Of a stretch of DNA of 64,000 bases, positions 50,033 through 61,765 are shown piece by piece. Within the stretch, counting starts at the first letter, position 1. The number at the start of each line of letters is the position of its first letter. The notes beneath the pieces were generated by a model. The model saw only the letters and a program-made list of their open reading frames with translations. It was not told the origin of the DNA and searched no databases. The translations under genes were made by a program, and so were the position numbers. Source of the DNA: Halomonas socia (GTDB lineage: Bacteria > Pseudomonadota > Gammaproteobacteria > Pseudomonadales > Halomonadaceae); contig NZ_CP048812.1 of NCBI RefSeq assembly GCF_010977575.1, positions 4,464,001 to 4,528,000 of the forward strand, read 5' to 3'.

Positions 50033-50422
50033 TCAGTCGTCGCCCTGACGGCGCTGAAAACGGGTGATCTCGCGGCGCTGCTTCTTGTTGGGCCGCTTGA
50101 GGGGATGCTGCATGGCCTGGTTGGTGAGCCGCCGCGCTTCGGCCTCGCGCTCGCGGCGCGCCACGCTGTCGGCAGTCTCGCGATACAGCTCGCGAGCCTC
50201 GGGGGCGCCGCGACGCTGGCCGGAGAGCGCCACCACCTCGACCTCGAGGATGTCCCAGCCTTGGGGCACCCGCACCAGGGCGCCAGCCTCGACGTTCTTG
50301 CTGGTCTTGGCGCGGGCGCCGTTGTAGTGCACCTTGCCACCCTCGATTGCTTTCTTGGCCAGTTGGCGGGTCTTGAAGAAGCGCGCGGCCCACAGCCACT
50401 TGTCGAGTCGGACGTTATCCAT
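50033..50422 (-). CDS. hslR: Ribosome-associated heat shock protein Hsp15
   Basis: S4-domain RNA-binding protein that binds 50S subunits carrying a stalled nascent chain. The 129-residue product shows the S4 motif VRLDKWLWAARFFKTRQLAK and the basic tail PLKRPNKKQRREITRFQRRQ. The ATG at 50422 has GGAGAG upstream; the longer frame to 50434 adds four residues. It starts 15 bp after the yrfG stop, so the two are in one operon with hslO. Confidence 0.94.
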   Translation of the reverse strand: MDNVRLDKWLWAARFFKTRQLAKKAIEGGKVHYNGARAKTSKNVEAGALVRVPQGWDILEVEVVALSGQRRGAPEARELYRETADSVARREREAEARRLTNQAMQHPLKRPNKKQRREITRFQRRQGDD

Positions 50423-50437
50423 GGCGCTCTCCATCCT

Positions 50438-51103
50438 TCAATGCGGCGGTCGCTCATCGGGCAGTATTGCGGCAAAGCGATCCAGGGCGATGAACTCCTC
50501 GAGGGCCTTCTCTGGCCGACTGCTGTCGGGCTGCTTGATGCCCAGCAGGTGGCGAATGCCGTACTCGCGGGCGCTCTCCAGCACATGGGGGTTGTCGTCG
50601 ATGAACAGGGTGCGGGCCGGGTCGAAGGGCTCGACCTCCTGCAGCTCGAACCAGAACTCCTGGGCCTCCTTGGCCACCCCCAGGTCCGCTGAGGAGACGA
50701 TCGCATCGAGGTACGCCTCGAGCCCGGTCAGCGGCAGCTTGAGGCCCAGGCTGGCGCGGTCGGCGTTGGTCGCCAGCACCACCCGCGGGTGGGCGCGCTT
50801 GAGCCACTTGAGAAAGTCGAGGGCATCGCTGCGCAGCCCGATCAGATGCTGCACCTCGCGCTTGAGGGCGACGATATCGACGTTCAGCTCGTCGCTCCAA
50901 TAGCTCAGGCTGTACCAGTTGAGGGTGCCCTGCTCGCCGATGATGCGGGCCTTGAGGGCGTCCTGGGCGGCGGCGTCGAGGCGATGCAGCTCGGCATAGC
51001 GCCGCGGCAGGTGCTCGAGCCAGAAATGGCTGTCGAAGTGCAAATCCAGCAGCGTACCGTCCATGTCCAGCAGCACGGTGTCGATGGCCCGCCAGTCGAT
51101 CAT
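50438..51103 (-). CDS. yrfG: GMP/IMP nucleotidase, HAD family
   Basis: Dephosphorylates purine 5'-monophosphates. The 221-residue protein has HAD motif I LLDMDGTLLDLHFD (nucleophile D13, acid/base D15), motif II VVLATNADR, the lysine in VAKEAQEFWF and motif IV TLFIDDNPHVLESA. The ATG at 51103 (MIDWRAIDTVLLD) matches the family start; the open frame to 51166 is unlikely. It is the first gene of yrfG-hslR-hslO and is divergent from nudE. Confidence 0.91.
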   Translation of the reverse strand: MIDWRAIDTVLLDMDGTLLDLHFDSHFWLEHLPRRYAELHRLDAAAQDALKARIIGEQGTLNWYSLSYWSDELNVDIVALKREVQHLIGLRSDALDFLKWLKRAHPRVVLATNADRASLGLKLPLTGLEAYLDAIVSSADLGVAKEAQEFWFELQEVEPFDPARTLFIDDNPHVLESAREYGIRHLLGIKQPDSSRPEKALEEFIALDRFAAILPDERPPH

Positions 51104-51196
51104 GCTCAGGGCTCCGCAGTGGTGAATCGAGAGTGGTATTGTACGCGAACCGATGGGCCGAGACACGGCCCTCCACGCGGCCTGCCAGGAGCCTCC

Positions 51197-51775
51197 ATGT
51201 CAGCACCCTATCTGCAAAAGCCCCAGATCCTGTCGCGCCAGGAAGTCGCGCGCAGCCGACTGTTCAGTGTCGAGCAGCTGGCGCTCAGGTTCTCCAACGG
51301 TGAAGAGCGCACCTTCGAACGGCTAACGGGCAGCGATCACGGCGCGGTGATGATCGTTGCCATGCCCGACCCCGAGCACGTGCTGCTGATTCGCGAATAC
51401 GCCGCGGGCTTCGAGGACTATGTGCTGACCCTGCCCAAGGGGCTGGTCGACCCCGGCGAGGACATCGTCGGCGCCGCCAACCGCGAGCTGATGGAGGAGT
51501 GCGGCTTCGGTGCCAGCAGCATCGAGCCGCTGGCCGAGCTGTCGCTGGCGCCCAACTACATGCGCCACCGCATGCAAGTGATGCTGGCCACCGACCTCTA
51601 TCCCAAGCGCCTGCCCGGCGACGAGCCGGAGCCGCTGATCGTCGAGACCCATGCCATCGACGAGCTGCCCGCGCTGCTGGCCCGCGACGACTTCCATGAA
51701 GCGCGCGCCATCGCCGCGCTATACATCGCCCGTGACCTGCTGCGCGAACGCCGCGAGGGGCTCGATCTGTGGTAG
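51197..51775 (+). CDS. nudE: ADP compounds hydrolase NudE
   Basis: Nudix hydrolase acting on ADP-ribose, NADH and related compounds. The 192-residue protein has the Nudix box at residues 82-104 (GLVDPGEDIVGAANRELMEE followed by CGF) after the segment REYAAGFEDYVLTLPK. The ATG at 51197 has AGGAG 8 nt upstream; the open frame from 50789 is antisense to yrfG and excluded. The nudE-yrfG divergence is conserved with E. coli. Confidence 0.93.
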   Translation: MSAPYLQKPQILSRQEVARSRLFSVEQLALRFSNGEERTFERLTGSDHGAVMIVAMPDPEHVLLIREYAAGFEDYVLTLPKGLVDPGEDIVGAANRELMEECGFGASSIEPLAELSLAPNYMRHRMQVMLATDLYPKRLPGDEPEPLIVETHAIDELPALLARDDFHEARAIAALYIARDLLRERREGLDLW

Positions 51776-51778
51776 CCC

Positions 51779-52819
51779 TCAGAGGCTGACCCAGCGGCCC
51801 TGGCGATGGCTGTCGAGTCCCGCCTCGAGCAGGCGCATCGAGCGCAGCGCATCCTCGATGCCGACCGGCATCTCGCCGCTGCCGCTCAAGGCCGCGACCA
51901 CGCCGCGGTAGTAGGCCAGGTAGTCGCCGGGCAGCGTGGCATAAGACGCTTCGCGGACTTGCCCCTCGCGGCCTTCGGCGAGGCTGAGCGTGCCGTCACG
52001 CGGATCCACGCCCCATGCCGGTGTCGGCGTGTCGCCGGCCTTGAGCCGCGCTTCCTGAGGGTCGAGGCCGTACTTGACGTAGCTGCCGCGGGTGCCGTGG
52101 ACGCGAAAGCGCGGCGTCTCGGCAGCCACCAGGGCGCTGGCGGCCAGGCTGACCCGACAGCCCGGGTAGTCGAGCAGGCACAGGAAATCATCCTCGACGC
52201 TGGCCTCGTCGCGCTGCCTGGCCAGGTTGAGCTGGATGGCCCGTGGCATGCCGAACAGCTCGCAGGCCTGGTCGAGCAAATGCGGGCCCAGGTCGTACCA
52301 GATGCCGCCGCCGGGACGCGGCTTCTCGCGCCAGCGGTCGCGCACCTCGGGACGAAAACGGTCGAAGCGCGATTCGAGGCTCACCACCCGGCCCAGCTCA
52401 CCGCTGGCCAACAGCGCCTTGAGGGTCATGAAATCGCTGTCCCAGCGGCGGTTGTGGAATACCGACAGGCGCCGCCCGGCGTCGTCGGCCAGGCTCTTGA
52501 GCTGCTTGGCCTCGGCCAGGGTCACCGTGAACGGCTTGTCGAGCACCACGTGCTTGCCCGCCGCCAGGGCCGCCTTGGCCAGCGGGAAGTGGGTCTCGTT
52601 GGGGGTCGGAATCACCACCAGATCGACGTCATCGCGGGCAAACAGCGCCTGGGGCGTGGCCGCCACGTCCACCTCGGGCAGCGCTGCGGTAACCTTGGCG
52701 GCATCGCTGGACGACACGGCCGTCAGGTTCAATCCCGGGGTCGCCAGGATCAGCGGCACATGAAAGGTCTGGCTGGCGAAACCGAAGCCGACTACGGCAA
52801 CGTTGACATCGTGCGGCAT
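51779..52819 (-). CDS. Gfo/Idh/MocA-family oxidoreductase
   Basis: NAD(P)-dependent dehydrogenase of the YdgJ-like branch. The 346-residue protein has the Rossmann motif VAVVGFGFASQTFHVPL, the catalytic lysine in HVVLDKPFTVT and the C-terminal domain with GGGIWYDLGPHLLDQACELF. Relatives act on sugars, inositols or similar cyclic alcohols; the substrate is unknown. The start is taken at ATG 52819, where GGGAG is 5 nt upstream; the GTG at 52825 sits too close to that site. Stops of nudE and this gene are 3 bp apart. Confidence 0.88.
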   Translation of the reverse strand: MPHDVNVAVVGFGFASQTFHVPLILATPGLNLTAVSSSDAAKVTAALPEVDVAATPQALFARDDVDLVVIPTPNETHFPLAKAALAAGKHVVLDKPFTVTLAEAKQLKSLADDAGRRLSVFHNRRWDSDFMTLKALLASGELGRVVSLESRFDRFRPEVRDRWREKPRPGGGIWYDLGPHLLDQACELFGMPRAIQLNLARQRDEASVEDDFLCLLDYPGCRVSLAASALVAAETPRFRVHGTRGSYVKYGLDPQEARLKAGDTPTPAWGVDPRDGTLSLAEGREGQVREASYATLPGDYLAYYRGVVAALSGSGEMPVGIEDALRSMRLLEAGLDSHRQGRWVSL

Positions 52820-52964
52820 GGGCACTCCCTGTCGGTGGCTTATGACGATATGGCGTGATGCATATCAAGAAACGGTCAAAGAAAGGTCATCTCGACCTTG
52901 GTATAGGGGTCCATACTCAAGGGGCTGTTTGCAATCCCGTCACCCACCCCAAGGAGGCAAACGC

Positions 52965-53072
52965 ATGTGTTGTTCAGAAGAGAGTCTAGCGCTACTGGAG
53001 ACATGGTATGCGCTGGAGTGCCAGCTGCAAACGCTGGCCGAGCCACCGGTTAGGCTGAACGAAGCGGCGTGA
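52965..53072 (+). CDS. 35-residue small protein of unknown function
   Basis: MCCSEESLALLETWYALECQ is followed by 15 more residues ending in EAA. AAGGAGG (52951-52957) lies 7 nt upstream of the ATG, and a 12-bp-stem terminator follows 19 bp after the stop, so it is a complete transcription unit. The peptide has cysteines at 2, 3 and 19 and an amphipathic helix; no signal or membrane segment. I do not recognise it. It stands alone between the divergent oxidoreductase gene and ilvD. Confidence 0.6.
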   Translation: MCCSEESLALLETWYALECQLQTLAEPPVRLNEAA

Positions 53073-53091
53073 TCTGCCACTGCCGACAATT

Positions 53092-53126
53092 CGAGCCCCC
53101 GCCTCCAGGCGGGGGCTCGCTGTTTC
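53092..53126 (+). terminator. Terminator after the 35-residue protein gene
   Basis: Perfect 12-bp stem CGAGCCCCCGCC (53092-53103) and GGCGGGGGCTCG (53108-53119), loop TCCA, followed by CTGTTTCC. It is a strong rho-independent terminator on the plus strand. Confidence 0.85.
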
Positions 53127-53163
53127 CAACCTGGGCGGTTACCACTTGGCGAGGCGTGCCGTA

Positions 53164-53248
53164 GGCAGACCGGAGAGAAGGTTTCGATGCCATGGATGGC
53201 ATCGGTAGTGCCCAGGGATGGTTTACAGCGCCTTCTCGAAGGTCTGCC
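53164..53248 (-). repeat. Palindromic intergenic repeat, copy B
   Basis: Outer stem 53164-53171 (GGCAGACC) with 53241-53248 (GGTCTGCC), second stem 53175-53181 (GAGAAGG) with 53231-53237 (CCTTCTC), inner hairpin 53185-53192 (CGATGCCA) with 53197-53204 (TGGCATCG). Both outer stems differ from copy A in sequence but keep full pairing. It lies 21 bp after the ilvD stop, so in the ilvD 3' region. The small second hairpin seen in copies A and C is not evident. Confidence 0.8.
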
Positions 53249-53268
53249 CACGGGCCGCTACTCTCCCC

Positions 53269-55113
53269 TCAATCCAGTTTGGAGAGGTCGCGTACCGCGC
53301 CCTTGTCCGCCGAGGTGGCCAGCAACGCATACGCCTTGAGCGCCGCCGAGACCTTGCGGTCGCGCTGGATGCGCGGCTTCCAGGCGTCCTTGCCGCGGGC
53401 TTCCTCGGCCTCGCGGCGGGCCGCCAGCTCGGCATCGCCGAGCTTGACGTTGATCGCCCGCTTGGGGATGTCGATATGGATGATATCGCCGCTCTCGATC
53501 AGGCCGATGGCGCCCCCTGCGGCGGCTTCCGGCGAGACGTGGCCGATCGACAGGCCCGAACTGCCGCCGGAGAAGCGGCCGTCGGTCATCAGCGCACACA
53601 CCTTGCCGAGCCCCTTGGACTTGAGGTACGAGGTCGGGTAGAGCATCTCCTGCATGCCGGGGCCGCCGCGCGGGCCCTCGTAGCGTACCACCACCACCTC
53701 GCCGGGCTTCACCAGCCCGCCCAGCACATGCTCCACCGCCTGGTCCTGGGACTCGACCACGTGGGCCGGGCCCTCGAACACGAGAATGGAGTCGTCGACG
53801 CCGGCAGTCTTCACCACGCAGCCGTCCACGGCGATATTGCCGAACAGCACCGCCAGGCCGCCTTCGTGGGAGAAGGCGTGCTCGAGATCGCGGATACAGC
53901 CGCTGACGCGGTCGCCGTCGAGGCTCGGCCAGCGCGCGGCCTGGGAGAAAGCGGTCTGGGTTGGAATGCCGCCGGGGCCGGCCTTGAAGAACTCCACCAC
54001 CTCGGGGCTGGGGTTACGCATGATGTCCCACTCGTCCAGCGCCGCCTTGAGGGTATCGCCATACACGGTAGGCACGCGGGTATCCAGCACCCCGGCGCGG
54101 TCCAGTTCGCCGAGGATCGCCATGATCCCGCCGGCGCGGTGGCAGTCCTCGATATGGTACTGCTGGGTGTTGGGCGCCAGCTTGCATAGCTGCGGCACCT
54201 CCCGCGACAGGCGGTCGATATCGGCCATGGTGAAGTCGACCTCGGCCTCCTGGGCGGCGGCCAGCAGGTGCAGGATGGTGTTGGTGGAGCCGCCCATGGC
54301 GATGTCCAGGGTCATGGCGTTCTTGAATGCCGCCTTGGAGCCGATGGCGCGCGGCAGCAGGTGCGCCTCGTCGCCCTCGTAGACGCGCTTGGCCAGCTCG
54401 ACGATGCGGCTGCCGGCCTCCTCGAACAGCCGGCGGCGGTCGGCATGGGTGGCCAGCACCGTGCCGTTGCCCGGCAGCGCCAGGCCCAGCGCTTCCATCA
54501 GGCAGTTCATGGAGTTGGCGGTGAACATGCCGGAGCAACTGCCGCAGGTGGGGCAGGCGCTGCGCTCGATTTCGTCGATCTCCTCGTCGCTGTACTTGTC
54601 GTCGGCGGCGTAGATCATGGCGTCGATCAGATCGATGCCGTGCTCGAGCAGCTTGGTCTTGCCGGCCTCCATGGGGCCGCCGGAGACGAAGATCACCGGG
54701 ATATTAAGGCGCATCGCGGCGTTGAGCATCCCCGGAGTGATCTTGTCGCAGTTGGAGATGCACACCAGCGCATCGGCGCAGTGGGCATTGACCATGTACT
54801 CGACGCTGTCGGCAATCAGGTCGCGACTCGGCAGCGAATAGAGCATGCCGTCGTGGCCCATGGCAATGCCGTCGTCCACGGCGATGGTGTTGAACTCCTT
54901 GGCCACCCCGCCGGCCTTCTCGATCTCGCGAGCCACCAGCTGGCCCATGTCCTTGAGGTGCACGTGGCCGGGCACGAACTGGGTAAAGGAGTTGGCCACG
55001 GCGATGATCGGCTTGTGGAAGTCGTCATCCTTCATGCCGGTGGCACGCCACAGGGCGCGGGCGCCGGCCATGTTGCGGCCGGCGGTGGTGGTACGCGAAC
55101 GATACTCGGGCAT
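53269..55113 (-). CDS. ilvD: Dihydroxy-acid dehydratase
   Basis: Iron-sulfur enzyme of valine and isoleucine synthesis: removes water from dihydroxy acids to give 2-oxoacids. The 614-residue protein has the cluster cysteines in [15 protein letters not shown] and [20 protein letters not shown], the [10 protein letters not shown] segment, [12 protein letters not shown] and C-terminal [20 protein letters not shown]. Length matches E. coli IlvD. It is transcribed alone here and followed by the palindromic repeat copy B. Confidence 0.96.
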   Translation of the reverse strand: MPEYRSRTTTAGRNMAGARALWRATGMKDDDFHKPIIAVANSFTQFVPGHVHLKDMGQLVAREIEKAGGVAKEFNTIAVDDGIAMGHDGMLYSLPSRDLIADSVEYMVNAHCADALVCISNCDKITPGMLNAAMRLNIPVIFVSGGPMEAGKTKLLEHGIDLIDAMIYAADDKYSDEEIDEIERSACPTCGSCSGMFTANSMNCLMEALGLALPGNGTVLATHADRRRLFEEAGSRIVELAKRVYEGDEAHLLPRAIGSKAAFKNAMTLDIAMGGSTNTILHLLAAAQEAEVDFTMADIDRLSREVPQLCKLAPNTQQYHIEDCHRAGGIMAILGELDRAGVLDTRVPTVYGDTLKAALDEWDIMRNPSPEVVEFFKAGPGGIPTQTAFSQAARWPSLDGDRVSGCIRDLEHAFSHEGGLAVLFGNIAVDGCVVKTAGVDDSILVFEGPAHVVESQDQAVEHVLGGLVKPGEVVVVRYEGPRGGPGMQEMLYPTSYLKSKGLGKVCALMTDGRFSGGSSGLSIGHVSPEAAAGGAIGLIESGDIIHIDIPKRAINVKLGDAELAARREAEEARGKDAWKPRIQRDRKVSAALKAYALLATSADKGAVRDLSKLD

Positions 55114-55293
55114 GCTGTCCTCTAGCGTCGATGCCGCCTGCGGCCGCCCTCACGGTGTAGGCGACCGGCGGTCTTGATAGGAAGTCGTGCGGCAATTTTG
55201 TCATGCGCGCCGGGGGCGCGCCACTGCCGCTGCCCCGAGGAGGCTAATAGCCACGGCCATGCTCTGAAAAATCGGCGAGCGAAGGTCAGAGGG

Positions 55294-55968
55294 CTAGCTA
55301 CCAAGCCAAATAACGTGGCGAGCCCCCTTCCCCGGCTTATGCGCCCGCACCTGATGCTCGGTGACGCTGAACCCGACCCGCTTGAGACGCTCGCTGAAGC
55401 CGGCATCGCGCCCCGCCGACCACACCGCCAGCACGCCGTCCTGGCGTAGCGCACGCTGGGCGCTCTCCAGGCCGCGCGGCGAGTAGACGAGGTCGTTGTC
55501 CTTGCGGGTCATGCCTTCGGGGCCGTTGTCGATATCCAGCATGATGGCGTCGAAGCCGCCGGGAGAGTCACGCATCAGGGCCGCCACGTCGCCGACATGG
55601 ACCCGGGTGCGCGGGTCGTCCAGCGGCCGCCCCGCCGCCTGGCCAAGCGGGCCACGGTTCCAGTCGACCACCTCGGGCACCAGCTCGGCGACCACCACCT
55701 CGGCGTCACTGCCCAGCGCGGCCAATGCCGCGGCGAGGGTAAAGCCCATACCCAGGCCGCCGACCAGCACGCGCGCGCCTGGCCGGGCGGCGACGTCTGC
55801 GCAGGCCAGCTCGGCCAGCGCATCCTCGGAGCCGTGCAGGCGGCTGTTCATCAGGTCGCCGGGCTGGCCGACGATGCGAATCGAGAACTCGTCGTTACGC
55901 TGCAGCAGCCTGAGTTCCGTGCCCTGGCCGGGAATGGCGGCCCGGCCGATTTCTGCGAATTTTGCCAT
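55294..55968 (-). CDS. SAM-dependent methyltransferase, spermidine synthase-like
   Basis: The 224-residue protein has a Rossmann SAM-binding motif RVLVGGLGMGFTLAAAL and acidic second strand EVVVAELVPEVVDWNRG, then VHVGDVAALM and DAIMLDIDNGPEGM, typical of spermidine synthase-fold proteins. The N-terminal beta-domain of true spermidine synthases is short or missing, so polyamine synthesis is not assured. It lies between the Lon-family and ilvD genes on the same strand and starts 39 bp before the Lon gene end. Confidence 0.8.
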   Translation of the reverse strand: MAKFAEIGRAAIPGQGTELRLLQRNDEFSIRIVGQPGDLMNSRLHGSEDALAELACADVAARPGARVLVGGLGMGFTLAAALAALGSDAEVVVAELVPEVVDWNRGPLGQAAGRPLDDPRTRVHVGDVAALMRDSPGGFDAIMLDIDNGPEGMTRKDNDLVYSPRGLESAQRALRQDGVLAVWSAGRDAGFSERLKRVGFSVTEHQVRAHKPGKGARHVIWLGS

Positions 55969-56007
55969 GCGATCTCGTCATGTGATGGGGTGGGCACGGG
56001 GCCCCGG

Positions 56008-58432
<2,425 letters not shown>

Positions 58433-58540
58433 CGTGCATCCTGTTGGCAGCGGTGGGCAGTTGCCCTGTTGCCAACAGGAATGCGGGCGAGGCGAGCAAA
58501 CTTCAAGCGCAGCCGTCGCTTATCTCGGTTGGCGCCGCGG

Positions 58541-59791
58541 CTACCAGAGCGGTGGCAGCGGCTCGCCGTTGAGCGTCAGCTCGCCGGAATCGACGCGGAC
58601 CTCGAGGTCCTGGGTATCCAGCGGCAGCCCCAGCTGCAGCGCCACGAAGCGCGGCAGGTCGCGCCATACGAAGTGGCCATCGAGACGCGCCAGCCAAGGG
58701 TTGTCGGCGCTGGCCACCTCGAGGTCGGCCAGCGACAAGCTATCGATATCACTACCGTCGAAGACCAGTTCGCCCTCGATGTGAGCCTCGACGCCGAACA
58801 TCGGACTGGCGACCTGTAGCGGCTCGAGGGTCAGCCGCGGCGAGTCGACCAGGGTCGCCAGCACGTAGGGCTCGAGGCTCATCGCCAGCGCTTCGGCCTC
58901 GCGGTCGGTCAGTGGGTCCTGGCTGTCGCGGGCGGCCAGCGCCTCGCGCAGTTCACGACTCAGGCTACGCACGGCATCCGCATTGAGGCGTGACACGCCC
59001 AGCGCCAGTTCGCCGGACAGCGCTGGCTCCTCGGCCAGGGTCATCTCGCCAAGCGACAGGCGCCCTGCCAGGGTCAGCTCGTCGCTGCCCAGGCGCACCT
59101 CGCCGCGGTAGCCGAGCGCTTGCAGGGCGATCTCGGGGCCGTTGGCCTGGTACATCCGCAGGTGCGCCAGCGTGAGTTCATCGCGCTGCAGGAAATCGTC
59201 GCCACCATAGCGATAGTGGCTATCGATTTGCAGCGGACCGACCTCGAGCCGCTCACCGTCGACGCCGAGGCGCCACGGCGCCACATTGCCGGCAAGCGTC
59301 ACATCACCGTGCTCGCCGCTGAGGCGTAGCTCGAGGCCCTCGAAGTCGAAGTCAAACTCGCCCTCGGCGTCGGACACCTGGAAGGGCGCCATATCCAGGC
59401 GAGCGTCGAAGGCCTGCGACAGGGTCTGGTATTCGCCGTGCCAGCGCGGTGGGCTGGCCGGCAGGCGTTCACCGAACAGGATGTCCTCACCGCCCTCGAG
59501 CTGTAGCTGCAGCTCGCCTTCGAGGCGGGTCGTGAGCAGGCCGTGGCGGGCGACATAGGGCAGCGACAACTGCCAGTCATCGAGCAGCGCGGTGAGCTGG
59601 ATCTCGCCGCTGGACACGAACCAGCCGCGCTCCAGTTCATCGCGCTGCACGTGCAGGTCGCCACGCGCCTCGAGATCGTCGAGGGTGCGCGACAGCTCGC
59701 GTTCGAAGATCGCACTCGAATAGGCCTGGGCGGCCAGATAGCCGGCCCCCAGCACTATCACGGCGGCAACCAGTAGGCGTCCCTTGCGCAT
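58541..59791 (-). CDS. DUF945 (YdgA-like) family protein
   Basis: The 416-residue protein has an N-terminal membrane anchor (LLVAAVIVLGAGYLAAQAYS) and a long periplasmic part made of beta-strands (for example AGRLSLGEMTLAEEPALSGE and LVFDGSDIDSLSLADLEVAS), as in the DUF945/YdgA family, which belongs to the AsmA-like beta-groove proteins with unclear roles in the envelope. ATG at 59791 has GAGGA upstream; the longer frame to 59809 is less likely. It stands between the Lon-family gene and pgpA. Confidence 0.82.
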   Translation of the reverse strand: MRKGRLLVAAVIVLGAGYLAAQAYSSAIFERELSRTLDDLEARGDLHVQRDELERGWFVSSGEIQLTALLDDWQLSLPYVARHGLLTTRLEGELQLQLEGGEDILFGERLPASPPRWHGEYQTLSQAFDARLDMAPFQVSDAEGEFDFDFEGLELRLSGEHGDVTLAGNVAPWRLGVDGERLEVGPLQIDSHYRYGGDDFLQRDELTLAHLRMYQANGPEIALQALGYRGEVRLGSDELTLAGRLSLGEMTLAEEPALSGELALGVSRLNADAVRSLSRELREALAARDSQDPLTDREAEALAMSLEPYVLATLVDSPRLTLEPLQVASPMFGVEAHIEGELVFDGSDIDSLSLADLEVASADNPWLARLDGHFVWRDLPRFVALQLGLPLDTQDLEVRVDSGELTLNGEPLPPLW

Positions 59792-59836
59792 GCTATTCCT
59801 CAGTGACAAAGATGGGTCGAGCGAGACATGGCCGCC

Positions 59837-60310
59837 TCAGTGGAGCCACAACCAAAGGTGAATGGTACTCCAAGCATAGATGCCAGCCAGCACGTCATCG
59901 ATCATGATGCCGAAGCCCCCCGCCACGCGGCGGTCGGCCCAGCGAATCGGCCACGGCTTGAAGACGTCGAAGACGCGAAACACGACGAACCCCCACAGCG
60001 CCGCCTCCCAGGAGAATGGCACCGCTGCCATGGTGATCCAGTAGCCGACGAACTCGTCCCAGACGATGCCGGAGTGGTCGTGAACGCCGAGGTCTCGCGA
60101 GGTCACGTCGCACAGCCATACGCCGATGATGAAGGTGGCGAGGATGATCAGCATGTACCAGGAGAGCGGCAGTTCCGACATCAGCCAGTAGAAGGGAATC
60201 GCCGCCAGGGTGCCGAAGGTGCCCGGCGCCCAGGGCACGGTGCCGCTGCCGAGGCCGAAGGCCAGGAAGTGGGTGGGGCGTCGCCAGACGCTGGCCGGGG
60301 CGCGGTTCAT
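59837..60310 (-). CDS. pgpA: Phosphatidylglycerophosphatase A
   Basis: Dephosphorylates phosphatidylglycerophosphate to phosphatidylglycerol in the inner membrane. The 157-residue protein has FGLGSGTVPWAPGTFGTLAA, the metal-binding HDHSGIVWDEFVGYWITM and FKPWPIRWADRRVAGGFGIM, DDVLAG of PgpA. Its ATG overlaps the thiL stop by 4 bp, the usual thiL-pgpA arrangement. Confidence 0.94.
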   Translation of the reverse strand: MNRAPASVWRRPTHFLAFGLGSGTVPWAPGTFGTLAAIPFYWLMSELPLSWYMLIILATFIIGVWLCDVTSRDLGVHDHSGIVWDEFVGYWITMAAVPFSWEAALWGFVVFRVFDVFKPWPIRWADRRVAGGFGIMIDDVLAGIYAWSTIHLWLWLH

Positions 60311-61254
60311 GCCTCACCTCGCGGGAAGTGCTGCCAGCCGACGGTCGCCGTGGCACCGCGCACCCCCGGCGTGGCGCTGCAGCTGCCGATGACCGTCAGT
60401 GCCAGACCCTCGGCGGCAAGCCGCATGCGCGCCTCATTGAGCACCGCCGGGGGCAGGCTGACCAGCAGCTCGTAGTCGTCGCCACCGGCCAGCGCCGCCT
60501 GGCGAGCGCCCTCCTCGCCCAGCGCCGCAACCAGCCCGTCGGCCAGCGGCAGCGCCGTGGCGTCGAGCTCGGCGCCGACACCGGAAGCCTCACACAGGTG
60601 GCCGAGATCGGGCAACAAGCCGTCGGAAAGATCGATCGCCGCGCTGGCCAGGCCGCGCAGCGCCAGGCCCGCCTTGAGACGCGGCCGCGGCAGCAGGTAG
60701 CGCGCCAGCAAGGGCTGCGCCAGGTCGCGTTCGCCGGCCTGCCAGGCCTTGAGCCCGGCGTGGCCGCCGCCCAGCGAGCCGGTCACCGCCAGCACCTCGC
60801 CGGGGCGGGCCGCGTCGCGGGTCAGCGCAGCGCCGCTGGACACCTCGCCGTGCACGGTCACGCTCACCGCCAGGCCGCCGCGGGTCACGTCGCCACCCAC
60901 CAAGGACACGCCAGTCTCGGCACACAGCCCGTGGAAGCCTGCCGCGAACTCGCCGAGCCAGGCGTCATCGACCTCGGGCAAGGCCAGCGCCATCAGGCAC
61001 CAGCGCGGCGTGGCGCCCATGGCGGCAAGGTCGCTCAGGGCTACCGCCAGGGCGCGATGGCCGATGGCCGCCGGCGGCGCGTCGGGGGGAAAATGCACCT
61101 CGGCTACCGAGGTATCGACGCTGACCGCCAACTGGCAGCCGGCGCTCGGCGCCAGCAGTGCGCAGTCGTCACCTACGCCGAGCACCACGCCGTGGGCCTC
61201 GGTCTGGGCTGGGCGCGCGAAATGACGGGCGATGAGCTCGAATTCGCTAAGCAT
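60307..61254 (-). CDS. thiL: Thiamine-monophosphate kinase
   Basis: Phosphorylates thiamine phosphate to thiamine diphosphate. The 315-residue protein has the ATP and metal sites GVGDDCALL, SVDTSVAEVHFPPDA and SDLAAMGATPRWCLMALALP, then LVGGDVTRGGLAVSVTVHGE and IDLSDGLLPDLGHLCEASGV. The ATG at 61254 begins the typical MLSEFELIARHF; the longer frame is antisense to nothing useful and excluded. It starts 13 bp after the nusB stop and is coupled to pgpA. Confidence 0.94.
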   Translation of the reverse strand: MLSEFELIARHFARPAQTEAHGVVLGVGDDCALLAPSAGCQLAVSVDTSVAEVHFPPDAPPAAIGHRALAVALSDLAAMGATPRWCLMALALPEVDDAWLGEFAAGFHGLCAETGVSLVGGDVTRGGLAVSVTVHGEVSSGAALTRDAARPGEVLAVTGSLGGGHAGLKAWQAGERDLAQPLLARYLLPRPRLKAGLALRGLASAAIDLSDGLLPDLGHLCEASGVGAELDATALPLADGLVAALGEEGARQAALAGGDDYELLVSLPPAVLNEARMRLAAEGLALTVIGSCSATPGVRGATATVGWQHFPRGEA

Positions 61255-61267
61255 CTGGATGGACGAC

Positions 61268-61765
61268 TCAGCGACGCGCGCTGACCTCGGCGTAACGCAG
61301 GCGAGCGGCGAGCTTGTCGAGAATGCCGTTGACGTACTTGTGGCCGTCGGTGGCACCGAACGACTTGGCCAGCTCGACGCCTTCATTGATTACCGCGCGA
61401 TAGGGCACCTCGAGGCGCCGCGAGAGTTCGTAGGCTCCCAGGCGCAGGATGGCAAGCTCGATGGGGTCCAGGTCCTCGAGCCGGCGGTCGAGCAGCGGCG
61501 AGATGCTGGCGTCGAGGTCGTCACGAAAGCGCACCACGTTGTGCAGCAGCTCGTGGAACAGCGCCAGATCGGCGATCTCCATGACCTTGGCCCAGTTCTC
61601 GTGGTCCTCGAGGTCGTCGTCGGCGATCTGACTGCGAAACTCGGCTTCCACGGCGGTGATCGACTTGCCGGTCATCTGCCACTGGTAGAGCCCCTGCACG
61701 GCCAGCTCGCGAGCCGCATGGCGGGCCTGCTGCGCCGCCGAGGGAGCGCGACGCGACTCCTTCAT
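61268..61765 (-). CDS. nusB: Transcription antitermination protein NusB
   Basis: Binds boxA RNA with NusE (S10) in rRNA antitermination. The 165-residue all-helical protein has [40 protein letters not shown] and [21 protein letters not shown], the conserved NusB segments. Its ATG overlaps the ribH stop by 4 bp. A short basic N-terminal extension ([12 protein letters not shown]) precedes the conserved part. Confidence 0.95.
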   Translation of the reverse strand: MKESRRAPSAAQQARHAARELAVQGLYQWQMTGKSITAVEAEFRSQIADDDLEDHENWAKVMEIADLALFHELLHNVVRFRDDLDASISPLLDRRLEDLDPIELAILRLGAYELSRRLEVPYRAVINEGVELAKSFGATDGHKYVNGILDKLAARLRYAEVSARR

